Assembly (NCBI GenBank): GCA_013076295.1
Contig: RQOL01000616.1
Span: forward strand, 2,666,001-2,730,000
From: Sanderia malayensis
Taxonomy: Eukaryota > Cnidaria > Scyphozoa > Semaeostomeae > Pelagiidae
Length of the DNA stretch: 64,000 nucleotides
Direction: 5' to 3'
Within the stretch, counting starts at the first letter, position 1. Every line of letters starts with the position of its first letter. The position numbers and the translations under genes were made by a program. The notes below the pieces were generated by a model that was not told the origin of the DNA, made no database searches, and was given only the letters and a program-made list of their open reading frames with translations. Of this stretch, positions 13,511 to 25,600 are shown piece by piece.

Positions 13511-13989
13511 CTTTTTCTAATTTTGCTTCCTTCCTTTTCATTTTTTTATTTTTACTATTAACCTTGCTAGTCTTTTTCTTCCTCTTATTCTATTTTAGGA
13601 GAACAGATGAAGAACAGATGAAGAAAGGAGGGGGTGGCTCTCAAAGCTCCCCATGAAGAATGGGGATGAGGGTACCCCCTCCTCCCATTCTACATATAAA
13701 GGGGCTACCCCTATGTGTTCTCCACTCTATTCCCAAGGGAATTTCGTAAGGGAATTCAATTTCCAGAGCAACGGCCCGGGGGTACCCATCGGGTTCATGG
13801 CTACTCCCTGGTAGGTGCCTACCAGGGATAAGATGCAGGAGGGAGTGGTTTTGGGAACCACCCCTCCTTTCTTCATCTGTTCTTCATCTGTTCTCCTAAA
13901 ATAAAATAAGAGGAAGAGAAAGACTAGCAGGGTTAATAGTAAAAATAAAAAAATGCAAAGGAAGGAAGCAAAATTAGAAAAAGATAAAA
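13511..13989. other. Core of the large inverted repeat, with nested hairpins
   Basis: The flanks of this core are inverted copies of each other (AGGAGAACAGATGAAGAACA near 13598 versus its complement near 13876). The middle, about 13646-13855, is single-copy and GC-richer than its surroundings. It contains a perfect hairpin, CCCTGGTAGG at 13806-13815 and CCTACCAGGG at 13818-13827 with a 2-nt loop. No coding frame of useful length is present. Confidence 0.75.
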
Positions 13990-15410
13990 ATATAAAGAGC
14001 CTAAGAGAAGCCTAATTATGTCCCTAAATAAAAGAGTAACTGTAGCCTAAGCAAAGCCTAAGCGTGTCCCTAAATAACAGCGCAACTATAGCCTAAGCGA
14101 AGCCTAATTATGTCCCTAAATAAAAGAGTAACTGTAGCCTAAGCAAAGCCTAAGCGTGTCCCTAAATATAAAAGTAACTGTAGCCTAATCAAAGTCTAAG
14201 CGTGTCCCTAAATAACAGCGCAACTATAGCCTAAGAGAAGCCTAATTATGTCCCTAAATAAAAGAGTAACTGTAGCCTAAGCAAAGCCTAAGCGTGTCCC
14301 TAAATATAAAAGTAACTGTAGCCTAATCAAAGTCTAAGCGTGTCCCTAAATAACAGCGCAACTATAGCCTAAGAGAAGCCTAATTATGTCCCTAAATAAA
14401 AGAGTAACTGTAGCCTAAGCAAAGCCTAAGCGTGTCCCTAAATATAAAAGTAACTGTAGCCTAATCAAAGCCTAATTATGGCCCTAAATAACAGCGCAAC
14501 TATAGCCTAAGAGAAGCCTAATTATGTCCCTAAATAAAAGAGTAACTGTAGCCTAAGCAAAGCCTAAGCGTGTCCCTAAATATAAAAGTAACTGTAGCCT
14601 AATCAAAGTCTAAGCGTGTCCCTAAATAACAGCGCAACTATAGCCTAAGAGAAGCCTAATTATGTCCCTAAATAAAAGAGTAACTGTAGCCTAAGCAAAG
14701 CCTAAGCGTGTCCCTAAATATAAAAGTAACTGTAGCCTAAGCAAAGCCTAATTATGGCCCTAAATATAAAAGTAACTGTAGCCTAATCAAAGTCTAAGCG
14801 TGTCCCTAAATAACAGCGCAACTATAGCCTAAGCGAAGCCTAATCATATCCCTAAATAAAAGAGTAACTGTAGCCTAAGCAAAGCCTAAGCGTGTCCCTA
14901 AATAACAGCGCAACTATAGCCTAAGCGAAGCCTAATTATGTCCCTAAATAAAAGAGTAACTGTAGCCTAAGCAAAGCCTAAGCGTGTCCCTAAATAACAG
15001 CGCAACTATAGCCTAAGCGAAGCCTAATTATGTCCCTAAATAAAAGAGTAACTGTAGCCTAAGCAAAGCCTAAGCGTGTCCCTAAATAACAGCGCAACTA
15101 TAGCCTAAGCGAAGCCTAATCATATCCCTAAATAAAAGAGTAACTGTAGCCTAAGCAAAGCCTAATTATGGCCCTAAATATAAAAGTAACTGTAGCCTAA
15201 TCAAAGTCTAAGCGTGTCCCTAAATAGCAGCGCAACTATAGCCTAAGCGAAGCCTAATTATGTCCCTAAATAAAAGAGTAACTGTAGCCTAAGCAAAGCC
15301 TAAGCGTGTCCCTAAATAACAGCGCAACTATAGCCTAAGCGAAGCCTAATCATATCCCTAAATAAAAGAGTAACTGTAGCCTAAGCAAAGCCTGAGCGTG
15401 TCCCTAAATA
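13990..15410 (-). repeat. 46/92-bp tandem array, right (inverted, about 31 monomers)
   Basis: Reverse-complement copies of the left array monomers. It is about a quarter of the left array's length and carries its own variant, TCCCTAAATATAAAAGTAAC, which I do not see on the left. The two arrays have therefore expanded independently since the inverted repeat formed. Confidence 0.93.
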
Positions 15411-16503
15411 CTAGTACCAGTATAGTCGAAGCAAACCCTAATGCATGACAGCGAACCTATAGCATAGCAAAGCCTGAGTTTTCTGCAATAATCCCTAATG
15501 GCATATTAATTGCTGCAATTATAAAAATACCTGTATATTTCCAGGCATCTCAGTTTCATTCCTGTCTTCATAGATGGTTTTGTTGGAGCTTTCTGTTGGG
15601 CAAAGTTGTTTCCATAATACTCTGCATTGGAATATTCTAGAAAAGAAGTTAGATGAGACCGTTATTTTGTAATCAAAAGATGAGTTCAGAATGAATAGAG
15701 ATTGTTAAGAGTTTTTATGCAAACAAAATAGAAAGCTGTGTAAATTGTAACTACCGATTTCATTTGCAATGTAAGAAATTGAAGCAACTGACTTGATAAT
15801 CTGAAATATAATATACAGAAAGAGATATCATTAAATAATTAAATGAGGCAGAAATTGACCTTTGAACTTGCACAATGTGCTTTTGAATACTTGAGAAATC
15901 TGAATAATCAGTAACAAATGTTGCATAGAGAATATGCATGCAAAACGTGAGACAAAATACTTCCTTTAAATATTGAAAGCTTATCATTCCATGTAAATTT
16001 GACACTTGATGATCTCCAGGTAAACTTTAGGCCTAAAATTTTAAGAAAAGTCAAATAAAAATGAAATTCAATTATAAAGTAAACTATGTGCATCGGAATG
16101 CATTAGTAAATATAAGTATACATTCAAAAATATTGAGCGCTCGTTCGAAAATACTCGCAATATACGAAAATTAAGAGCAAAGACGAAAACTCAGGCCTAG
16201 GCCTAAGTGTGAGCCAAGGTGTGTTAGCCAAGTTTGTTGTTGAATTTGCAATAAAGTTCTTTGGGTTTTTTGGCTTTAGAACAAATGAGAGCATGAAGCA
16301 ACTAGTTTTCAAGTGGTAAACTAAACTGAAATGGAAGATAAATTAAAAGAAACCTTTTCATTTGCGGTCCTTCTTCCAGCAGCATTTGACTCGAACGCTG
16401 GACAATGAGTGACTGAACTGAGCGACGGGCGGGACACCACGAGCTGTATCGAAATGCATGCTGGTCTACGGAGACTGAGAATGAGTGAGTGTTCGGTTGA
16501 CTT
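15411..16503 (-). repeat. Right single-copy arm of the large inverted repeat
   Basis: Inverted counterpart of 6897-8001. It diverges from the left arm by scattered substitutions and small indels (for example CACCACGAGC near 16433 against the left GCTCGTGTCC). Homology fades at about 16503 in TCGGTTGACTTC. Confidence 0.85.
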
Positions 16504-17243
16504 CATGTAAGGATTTATTTTCCCCCGTCCGTATCGCTTCATTTCGCTCTTGCAATTGCTAGAAAACCGAAACATTTGTTAGCAAATTTTCAAGTTATTA
16601 ACAACAAGCAGTAAAAACAATAATATTTATTATTTTTGAGATATCAAACTCACCAACCCTTTTCCAAAATATTTTTTCCGTCCAATAACTTCCAATCATG
16701 CTTTTCTTTTGAAAAGAAAAAAGGACCCCCTCCCCTTTCTCATATCTGACGTGGAACAAGAAATTCCTCTTCGTGTATCTTCATCAATCAGCATCTTTCC
16801 TTGGGAGGCTTCGTGGAAAAAAAACCACTTCTCTGTGATCAACAACAAAACATATTTTAATAGCAAAATATATAGCTAACAAACCAGAATTAAAATAACG
16901 TTATAAAGTAGTTGTAAGGAATAGTTGTAAGTGATAAATGTTTGTATATACATATATATGTAAATTTTGAAAAGCTAAGCTGATGACGTAGACGCGAGGC
17001 CTCCTTTTGATGACCCATGTCAATCCAAAGTGAGGCGATAATGCAAGATAAATATCAAAAATGAAATTCAGATAATGAAACCTTAAATTGCTTAAATAGA
17101 CAAGATAAGAGATTTATCATCTAAATTATATGATATCTGGTTGTAATAGTTGAAGGGAGCAGTTTCGTATTTTAAGACCAGGAAGTTTGTAAATATTCTA
17201 GCTTAAGCATAGGTAGTATTGTTCTTTTTAATACTGGGGATCC
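16504..17243. other. 3' flank of KLHL gene
   Basis: AT-rich spacer between the inverted repeat and the KLHL stop codon. A minus-strand AATAAA lies at 16626-16631, about 610 bp past the stop, and may be the polyadenylation signal. No gene recognised. Confidence 0.55.
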
Positions 17244-19806
17244 TTAGGAGGAGTGTTTAACGGCCACAACACAAGAGGCTGCTCTGGCAGTATTCATATA
17301 GGCAACAGATGCCCATTCATTAGTCTCAGGATCATATGCCTCCACAGCGGAAAGATATCTCAATCCATCGTAGCCACCAACAGAGTAAAGCTTGTCACCT
17401 AGTGCAGATAATCCAACTGCATCTCTGCAATTCGACATTGCAGCAACCAATGACCATGAATCTGTCATTGGGTCATACCTTTCAACTGAGCTGAACTGTT
17501 TGGATGAATCCTGATTACATGCTGCATCGTGGCCACCAAGGGCATATAAATAGCCATGCAATACAGCAACACCAACTCCTACAATCATATAATTAACAAT
17601 CATTAACCAGTGATTGCTAATCATTAATCAGTGATTGCTAATCATTAATCAGTGATCATTAATCAATTATCACTAATCATTGATCAATGATAAAGAATGA
17701 TTCTTAAATCATTATTTCACATCTATAAGCGATCTTAGCCACCAGTAACAATGCTTTGTTGACCATACTAGACTCAACAAAAAGCATATGAGATCTTTCA
17801 AACAGACATCTTCAAAACATACCCACAGATTAATTTTAGAAAAATTGATAACTACTTACCTCCACGTCTTTTAAGCATTGGAGCAGCCATTGTCCATCTG
17901 TCAGTATGTGGATCATAAACTTCCACTGAGCTTAAGCACGATGAGCCATCACGGCCTCCAACTGAATACAGCTTATTATCAAGTACAGCCATACCAGCTG
18001 TGCTTCTTGGCGTGTTAGTAGGGGCAACAAACTTCCATTGGTCAGTCTTGGGATCATATCTAAAAATTCAACAATGTAATTACATGGAGCAGTTTGAAAT
18101 AAATGAGAGAAAACATTAAAACTAGCTGCTAACTGCAATAAGTTAGTTTTATTAATGTATCTCACTTAATATGGGGGGTTCATTTGACAGGGGGTTCATC
18201 TACCTTTCAACGGTGTTGAGATATGACCATCCATCATGCCCACCAACTGCATAAATTGGACCACATAGCACAGAAACACCGACACCATGTCTGTGTGTCA
18301 ACATTGGTGATAAAGTGGTCCATTCTCCAGTTTTAGGATCAAAGCACTCAAGATTATTTAACGTTTTTAAACCATCTCTTCCACCTTTAAGAATAACAAA
18401 GATGAAGTGATAATCAAAAGCAAATTGATTTACTTGATTCATGATTGTGATAAAGATAATTTTGATTAATTTAATTAACTGACCCGTGACATATAATTTA
18501 TTGTCAAGAACAGCAACACCAAACTGCAATCTTCTTGTTGTTAATGTTGCAACTTGCTTCCATATATTTGATCTTGGGTTGTATTCCTCAATGCAAAGAG
18601 ATGCCCCTTTTAATGAATCCATTCCTAAAAAGCAATAGAAACATGATATACAAAAAAGATTCAACATTGGAAATGACAGAGGGTGTAGCATTTATTTTAA
18701 TCTGATATTTTTGGCAAGAAGACAAAGTTGGGTTGCTAAAATTGATTCCATAGTTCTGGAAACTATAAAACAGCGAAGCTTGGTTAATACACTGGAAATA
18801 AATTTAACAATTGTGGCTTCAGGGTAAACATTGTTTAACTGTTTACGTTAGAAATTTCATCTTTAGGGGATACATATACGCAACAATTTGCTATGAAATT
18901 TAACTTAGAAAATAATGAAAATTCATAACTACCTCCAACAGCATATAAAACACCAACTGTGCCTTTTCTTGGCTTTGATTTCAGTTGCTTCAATTCTCCT
19001 CTTTTCTCTGGTATAAGATGATACTTCATTGCTTCCATCAACAAATCTTTGCAAACATCGTTACCGGCAACAGCAGGGTGACAAGCAACCTCATCAATTA
19101 AAAATTGGGGGGTCAAAAGGGGTAATCTAACTTGCTTTAAAACATCAGCAATAGAACTTTTACGCTCTTCAAAATCATGATTAATCCAGCTGCAAACTGA
19201 AGCAAAAATCTGCTCCTCCGATGTAACATTCAGATCTTCACCGGATAATATTTCACAGATTTGTTCAGTATTGAGCAAAAAAAACTCTTGATTCTTGCAA
19301 ACATCTTGGAAATGTTCTTGTGCATACTTATCGGCAATTTTAAACAACTGTTCACAACTGTGAGCATCAGCAAACGCTCTGATACCAAGACAGTTTGAGG
19401 GATGAAGTTGATTTTTCATAAAATCACAGCAGGCATCTCTGACATTTTTGATTTGCAATATTGAAGATGAAGCCAGCAGGCTCTCAACATTATCCACCCG
19501 TATCTCAAGTTCAGATGTATAGGCATACCTTACAAGGCCTTCCAATGCACAAGGATCTATGTTATTCAATGTGACTACATCTTGCTGTGTCTCTGCCAAG
19601 TCACCAGTGAACATAGCACTGAAGTAGTCACAAAGAGATGAGATGACAACTTTATGTGCTCTGATTCTTTTATCACCAGCAATTAAAGTGATGTCTGTTA
19701 ATTGATCTCTTGATCTAAATTCTTCCATTCTTTTAAAACAATCCTGGGAATGCTCTTCAGAGTGAAATATTATTTTGTCCACTGATATTGCGTCCATAGT
19801 TTTCAT
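17244..19806 (-). CDS. KLHL5: Kelch-like protein, KLHL1/4/5 type (BTB-BACK-Kelch)
   Basis: Predicted substrate adaptor of a cullin-3 ubiquitin ligase, possibly actin-binding like other members of this subgroup. Five coding exons on the minus strand: 18933-19806, 18484-18624, 18204-18384, 17860-18059, 17244-17578, giving 576 residues in one frame. The first exon encodes the BTB domain ([18 protein letters not shown]) and BACK domain ([20 protein letters not shown]). The rest encodes six kelch repeats such as [16 protein letters not shown] and [17 protein letters not shown]. The repeat wording is closer to KLHL1/4/5 than to KLHL20, which shares the BACK phrase. The protein lacks the long N-terminal extension of vertebrate KLHL1/4/5. 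The start at 19806 is the first ATG of the BTB exon. Confidence 0.93.
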
Positions 19807-20415
19807 GACAATTCATGACACGTTGAAAGCTAAAAACGATTTCAATTATTTAATGACAACATCATTAGAAACACATTTTATTAAATAAATATATAAAATA
19901 GCAATAAATGAGCAATACTAATAAATGACCGCAGTTAATATTGGTGATAATAAAGTAAAACGTGGTTGAAATCACGGCATTTTAAGTGGAAAAGTGGCAA
20001 ATATTTTCAATATTTTGAACTACATATAGTACAATAAAGGCCTACAAAGCATAGCGAGGAAGCCATGAAGATTCAATGTATCTATACCTTCATTTAGATC
20101 GGTAATCTTTTTCCAATATTGGATAACGAAAGTCTGTGTCTTTTCCTTCAGTGTCTTTTCGCTGAAATGTCTGATATAATGACTATAATGACTATTTTAA
20201 GAACTCCTGTGGCTCACTTCATGATGGAACGCATCGCATTAAAAATTTTGGCAAGACAAAACATAACATGACACGATGCAGAGTACTTCATGTAAAGCAA
20301 TATTGGAAACATTTCAAAACTGTGCCAACCAGAATGCAAATTTCTACGCAATACAAACTATACTGTATTAAACTACACAACAAACTATACAAATACAAAC
20401 TTTTAGATATTCAGA
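19807..20415. other. Spacer between KLHL start and receptor gene stop
   Basis: AT-rich, probably the KLHL 5' UTR and promoter plus the receptor gene 3' UTR. No further gene or repeat recognised. Confidence 0.5.
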
Positions 20416-21531
20416 TCAAGATTGGTAGGTTTGTACTTCTGATTTGGATCTAAATCTCGACTTTACGTCATTTAAATAATCAACTATCGAATGATAATTA
20501 ACTTTGAAAATATAAACAAGGGGATCGATTGTACTTATGGAAACTGCAAATATGTAAGTAATTATAAAATAAGAATCAGTTACTAAAAATGAGTTATTAA
20601 TCAAAAGATTTATGGACAGTGGAAGAAAAGATATCATGTAGCAAAATAGAAAAATGAATGAAGTGAACATATATTCCTCCTCGTCTTTTAATTTCCTGTA
20701 TTTTTTTTCTCTTTTCCAGTTTCTCAGTTCAACATCTGAAGCAAAGTTGACGGATTTTGGAACTAAGATGCAATTATATGCACAAACAGTGTTATGCACT
20801 TGTCTCAAACTGCTCTTCAAATCAATATTTTCTTCGAAATTTTCAACATCCCAAAGATTGTTATTGTTATGTGCGTTTATCTCCCTGCCTCGACTATGCT
20901 CTCCTGTAGATGTACTTTGGATATTTTCTGGCTCTGAAGTTGCTCTTTCTACCTTGGTTTCTTTTTCTTCAGGAACAACCAAGTCTTCGCCATTCCAGGG
21001 ATGCAATGACAACAAAGCCTTCTTCAATTTCCGATAACCAGCACAATTCATTGTTAAAGAAACACTGATTGTAAACATGGTCCAAGAAGGAATTAGTATA
21101 TAGTCGATATTCAATTCATATTCCGAGTGTACATGAATAATGAAAGCAATAAACAAGATAGGCAAAATCCAGCTGCAAAAATGCACTGCTGATAACAAAA
21201 TTAATCTGTTGCAATTCCCTTGTTGTACGCGAAGCATCAGCTTATCAAAAGCCAGAAATAGGCAACATATTGATAACGGTATGATAAGATGCAATACGTT
21301 GCAAGTGAGAACTAATGATTTTTCAATTTTGTTTGCAACATTTGGGATGTTAGATGCATAGATGGCCAAACAAGAGACAACTCCATTGAATATCAAACAG
21401 GCAGATGTATTTCGAAGGATAGATTTCGAATTGCTTTTGATTTTTTGCTTTGAAATGCAGAATATTTTACAAGCATTCAAAAATGATCCAATGACATGGA
21501 AAAATATGATTGTGATATTAAATGAATCCAT
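20416..21531 (-). CDS. Divergent intronless 7TM (rhodopsin-like) receptor
   Basis: A 371-residue single-exon protein with about seven hydrophobic segments: roughly residues 4-24, 41-62, 73-95, 107-129, 143-162, 293-315 and 323-345. TM7 ends DPLVYIFKV, matching the rhodopsin-family N/DPxxY motif. The usual DRY at the end of TM3 is FDK, and TM6 lacks CWxP, having FLPLSINLL instead. The third intracellular loop is very long (about 120 residues, charged, Ser/Thr-rich). No cysteine is visible in the second extracellular loop. Ligand and subfamily are unknown. Intronless rhodopsin-like receptors are common in invertebrates. Confidence 0.75.
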   Translation of the reverse strand: MDSFNITIIFFHVIGSFLNACKIFCISKQKIKSNSKSILRNTSACLIFNGVVSCLAIYASNIPNVANKIEKSLVLTCNVLHLIIPLSICCLFLAFDKLMLRVQQGNCNRLILLSAVHFCSWILPILFIAFIIHVHSEYELNIDYILIPSWTMFTISVSLTMNCAGYRKLKKALLSLHPWNGEDLVVPEEKETKVERATSEPENIQSTSTGEHSRGREINAHNNNNLWDVENFEENIDLKSSLRQVHNTVCAYNCILVPKSVNFASDVELRNWKREKKYRKLKDEEEYMFTSFIFLFCYMISFLPLSINLLINNSFLVTDSYFIITYIFAVSISTIDPLVYIFKVNYHSIVDYLNDVKSRFRSKSEVQTYQS

Positions 21532-22698
21532 ATTTATTTACAAGACGGATAATCTGAAAAGTAAAGTTGTTGCACGTTTCAAGCAATCTCGAGGACAGAA
21601 AAACAAAATGTTACTTGCGGCAAAAAGGCAATAATTTCATCATGATACCTTGAAAAAGAAGACTTCATTCTTCTTCTAAATGATATCTTTCTTCTCGCTG
21701 ATAATAATCTTTTCAGCAAAGGCTTTTTAGAATCGAATCTATAACGGCTTTACAGGGCAATGATAGCAAGGTAAAGCGAAGCAGCAACAAAATTTGCTGT
21801 ATTTTTATCACACGTAATATAGCAACACAAAGAATACTTGATTTAAATATCAAAGAAAACCACTTGCCTAAGCTTTCTTCTTCGAAACCGTTTGTTCAAA
21901 TAACTGATTGGTCATTTCAAGATTATTTACAAAGGAACGTCCATATTTGTCACGACATTGTTGAAGCTGGATTTCGCAGTTTTGAGATAGACAGATTCAG
22001 AATGATGGCTTATTTGCATAAACCATAATCATCATCATCACAATCATCAATCATTAATCAACTGAATCATCGTAAAGATAATCAGTAATTTTCATCATAG
22101 TTCCAGGCGTCATTTCTCACACATTATTTGCTCAACTGAGCAGGTAGTGTAAACCATTCACCAACATGATATCAATATTTGATGAATTTGCAATGACTGA
22201 GCAAAATCAACTTAATAGTAATCGTACTCGTGTGAAACGAAACGATGCGATAAACAAAACCCAATTTATTAACAATAAATAACACCATAATAACCTGCTT
22301 TTTCGTATAATGAAAACTTACAACTTTTTTCAAAGGCAAGAGCCCAAGGTGCCAAAACACCTCATGCCTATCTACAAGAGGCGCATAAAAAAACCCACAG
22401 CCCGTCTGAAGAAATAAGATATCTAAAAAAAGGAACGAGCAGCCTGGAAACGAGGAACCAGGAACAAATGAACCAAGGAACGAAAGTCCTTAAGCTGCTT
22501 GGTACAGTCCAGTGAATTTTACACGTATGTGCAATCCATTGTTAGGTTATAAACTACAGGTGATATAAACATTATTTGTTCACACCCTTTGGAATTCTCG
22601 AATATTCCACTACGTATAAAACAACTCTTATAAAAACCTTACGAGATAAAACGAAAAATAAAAATAGGTAGCATGTTCAATAGATGTGTTCGTGAGCC
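21532..22698. other. Spacer upstream of the receptor gene
   Basis: Non-coding as far as I can see. It presumably holds the receptor promoter and the 3' UTR of the SWIM gene. An ATTTGCAT octamer (22012-22019) could be a POU site but may be chance. Confidence 0.5.
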
Positions 22699-25600
22699 TT
22701 AAAATGTCAGTGTGTGTGAAAAAAAATCGACTTGCCTGGTTGTATTTTGAGAGACAGCCTCGTTATCATTATCAGAATCCTCGTCTCCTTCTGATGCGGC
22801 ATCCAGTTTACCCACTTCCGCACCTTCTCCTGTCCCGGATGCTGCTGTAACCACCCCTGCAACCATGCAATCTCGCTTGTTGGTAGGATCAAAAGAATTA
22901 GCATCTGTTGCCATAGGCCTTTTTCTTCTTCGTCTCCTTGTTTTGATGCCTTCAGCCGCGTTCTCGCAACACTTCAATGCCCTTGTAACGAATTTCATAT
23001 CCAACCTTTCCATTTCACTTTCCATGTCAATACCAATACTCATCTTGACGGCAATTATATGTTGACAGAACATTGTTGATTCACACGAGCAGCTTGCACG
23101 TGGATACAGCTTGACCAAGAATTGAGCATCAACTCTCCCTATATCCCTCACGACAAAACCCTGCAAAGTTGCGTTGTGTTCAATGTTTCCACTCTCATAA
23201 ATCTGTTTACCTTTATTAAACAATGTCTTCTTGGCATCAGTTGTTTTCTCCACAATTGCGCCATCTTGTACGGCAACCTGATCCTCCTTGATGAAGCTGA
23301 CAATGTTTTTCGGCAGGCAAAGAAATGGTATGGGTTTCCAGTCCATCATTGCATCTTTGTAAGTGTTCATATCGACATTGGCAATGAATCTACCGATCCC
23401 ATTTGCACCGTCCCGAATCTCCTTCCGAACGTAATGCTGCATGAGATAGCAAGCTGTTGAAATAGCTGTAACTGTTACATCATTCCATGCTTGCAAATGC
23501 TGCATGATGATCTCCAGACAGTCATTCTTCTTATCGCTAATGCCCGTATACGGGTTGAATATGCCCCACTGCGAAAAATTCCATCTTCCATACTTTGTCT
23601 TGACAACTGGATAAAGCTCGGACATGTAGAACTCTTGCAAAGCAGGACCCCAATTCTCTTTACATTTATCAAGACTTTCATAGTAGATATCCTCAGTTTC
23701 ACTGGACATCAACCTCCTCAGGTCATCGAGTCCAGTAGCCACTTCGTGTTGCGTTGCTTTATTAGCATACATCCATTGTTTAGCATGAGAAAAAACTTCC
23801 TTCCAAGAAGCAATCGGCACAAGATTCAGTCCATTGCTGGCAATACATCTGTCTTTGTGCAGATCCCCTTCCGTTACAATGGGTGTGTGCAATGTGGCAA
23901 TACTTGGCACCATTTCTTGCAAAACTCTGAATAGCTCAGCATGAACGGAATGATCTTCCTTTTCATGAATGATGAAATATAATGGAATAGCTGGCTTTCC
24001 ATCAAATGCGATGTGAGAAAATAGAAAAGCAGTAACCACAAACTCGCTAAATTCAAATAGCTGACTGTAGGAAAAGAGAATAGGTTCCTCTTCATTGTTG
24101 TTAGTTTGTAATATTATTTCAAGATGATCGCAGAGGTCTTTCAACCCAAGGATACAGTGAAATGTTGGTGCTATTTGAATAGAATGAAAATACGACGGCA
24201 GGCTGTAAGCAAGCTCATGTAAATGCTTAGCATCATCCTTTTTCACAACCAATTTCTTCTGCTGGACGTAGACAGGTCGCTTCATGTTCAGCAATCTTGG
24301 TTGGTTCTCTGTTGTGTTTCTCTTAGCTTTATCTTGAGCAACTTTAGGCGTTTCTGGTGTCTTCTCGTCCTGGGCTCTGTTCTTCTTCGTCGCAATGCCT
24401 TCAGTACTTCCCATGTACTGAACGACATACGGCTTAAGCGATCTTGTATCGTTCAACAACGTGTAAATGCTTTTGTGAAATTTCGAAGGCCTCCCATCTG
24501 ATAATTTGGCGACATAATAACGCTTTTGAATGCTGGGGTCTTTAGCCGGGATGGCTTTTGGGCCATGATTTACCCACAAATATTGATCTTTCCAACAATT
24601 TACTTGAAAATAATCAGTTAATAACATGACTTGTCATAATAATAATGGTAATGATAGTAGTATAATTAAATTCCGCTAGTTTCCTAGACGTTCCGCCCCA
24701 CCAAAGTAGCTAAATCCGCCCAACCGCGTGAGTCGCTGCGAACCATTACTCCTAGGGAGCTGGGAATTGTTTCAAAGTGATCAGTAGGATCTATTTAGTA
24801 TAATTCGACTCCTTGTGAGTCATTTTTCAGCCAATTTCAAAATTTGATTATTTCAGTACCTGCTTCATGTATGCTAGAAAGTTTACATATCCGCGGGAAA
24901 TCTGGGTCCACGAACCATTACTCCTAGAGAGCTGGGAATTGTCTCAACGTGATCAGTAGGACCCATTTAGTATAATTCGACTCTTTGTGAGTCATTTTCA
25001 GCCAATTTCAAAATTTGATTATTTCAGTACCTGCTTCATGTATGCTAGAAAGTTTAAATAGCTATCCGCGGGAAATCTGGGTCCACGAACCATTACTCCT
25101 AGGGAGCTGGGAATTGTCTCAACGTGATCAGTGGGACCTATTTAGTATAATTCGACTCCTTGTGAGTCATTTTTCAGCCTATTTCAAAATTTGATTTGTT
25201 CAGTACTTGCTTCATGTATGATAGAAAGTTTAAATAGCTATCCGCGGGAAATCTGGGTCGACGAACCATTACTCCTAGGGAGCTGGGAATTGTCTTAACG
25301 TGATCAGTAGGACCTATTTAGTATAATGTTCAGATATTATACGTCAATATTAATACACTAATTATACGTCTCCAGAAACACGACCTCTATATAAAACCAA
25401 AGACCAGAAAACTTTCAACTGCAATTATGGAAACAATGGATAACTAATGGTACGAATACGCATGCGGACTGACAAATACCCACAATCAGAAAGTCAATGC
25501 ACACAATTCCAGACAGTAATTGGAGGTATCTATATCTATTGGTGGCGAGTCACCAAGCAGATGTCGCTGGATATATATGAACAGATCGGCACTGTTGGCC

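Larger units (their letters stand above)
6897..16503. mobile_element. 9.6-kb foldback-like inverted-repeat element
   Basis: A long inverted repeat with three layers on each side: a single-copy outer arm (6897-8001 versus 15411-16503), a 46/92-bp tandem array in opposite orientation (8001-13510 versus 13990-15410), and an inner inverted segment at about 13511-13645 versus 13855-13989. Matching outer sequence includes CCGTAGACCAGCATGCATTT near 6931 and its complement near 16460. The arms differ by substitutions and small indels, so this is not an exact assembly mirror. Foldback elements (Drosophila FB and Galileo, sea urchin TU) have long terminal repeats made of tandem repeats, which fits. I see no transposase and no clear target duplication. 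It lies between two convergent genes (AFF and KLHL). Confidence 0.7.

Noticed and set aside
8001..15410. CRISPR-like array
   Set aside because: Repeats are contiguous with no unique spacers, and the genome is metazoan.
20654..21037. Plus-strand 127-codon frame
   Set aside because: Antisense shadow of the 7TM receptor gene.
22012..22019. POU octamer upstream of the receptor gene
   Set aside because: A single 8-bp match in AT-rich DNA is expected by chance; no second site or conservation available.
23491..23934. Plus-strand 147-codon frame
   Set aside because: Antisense of the SWIM/MULE-like coding exon.
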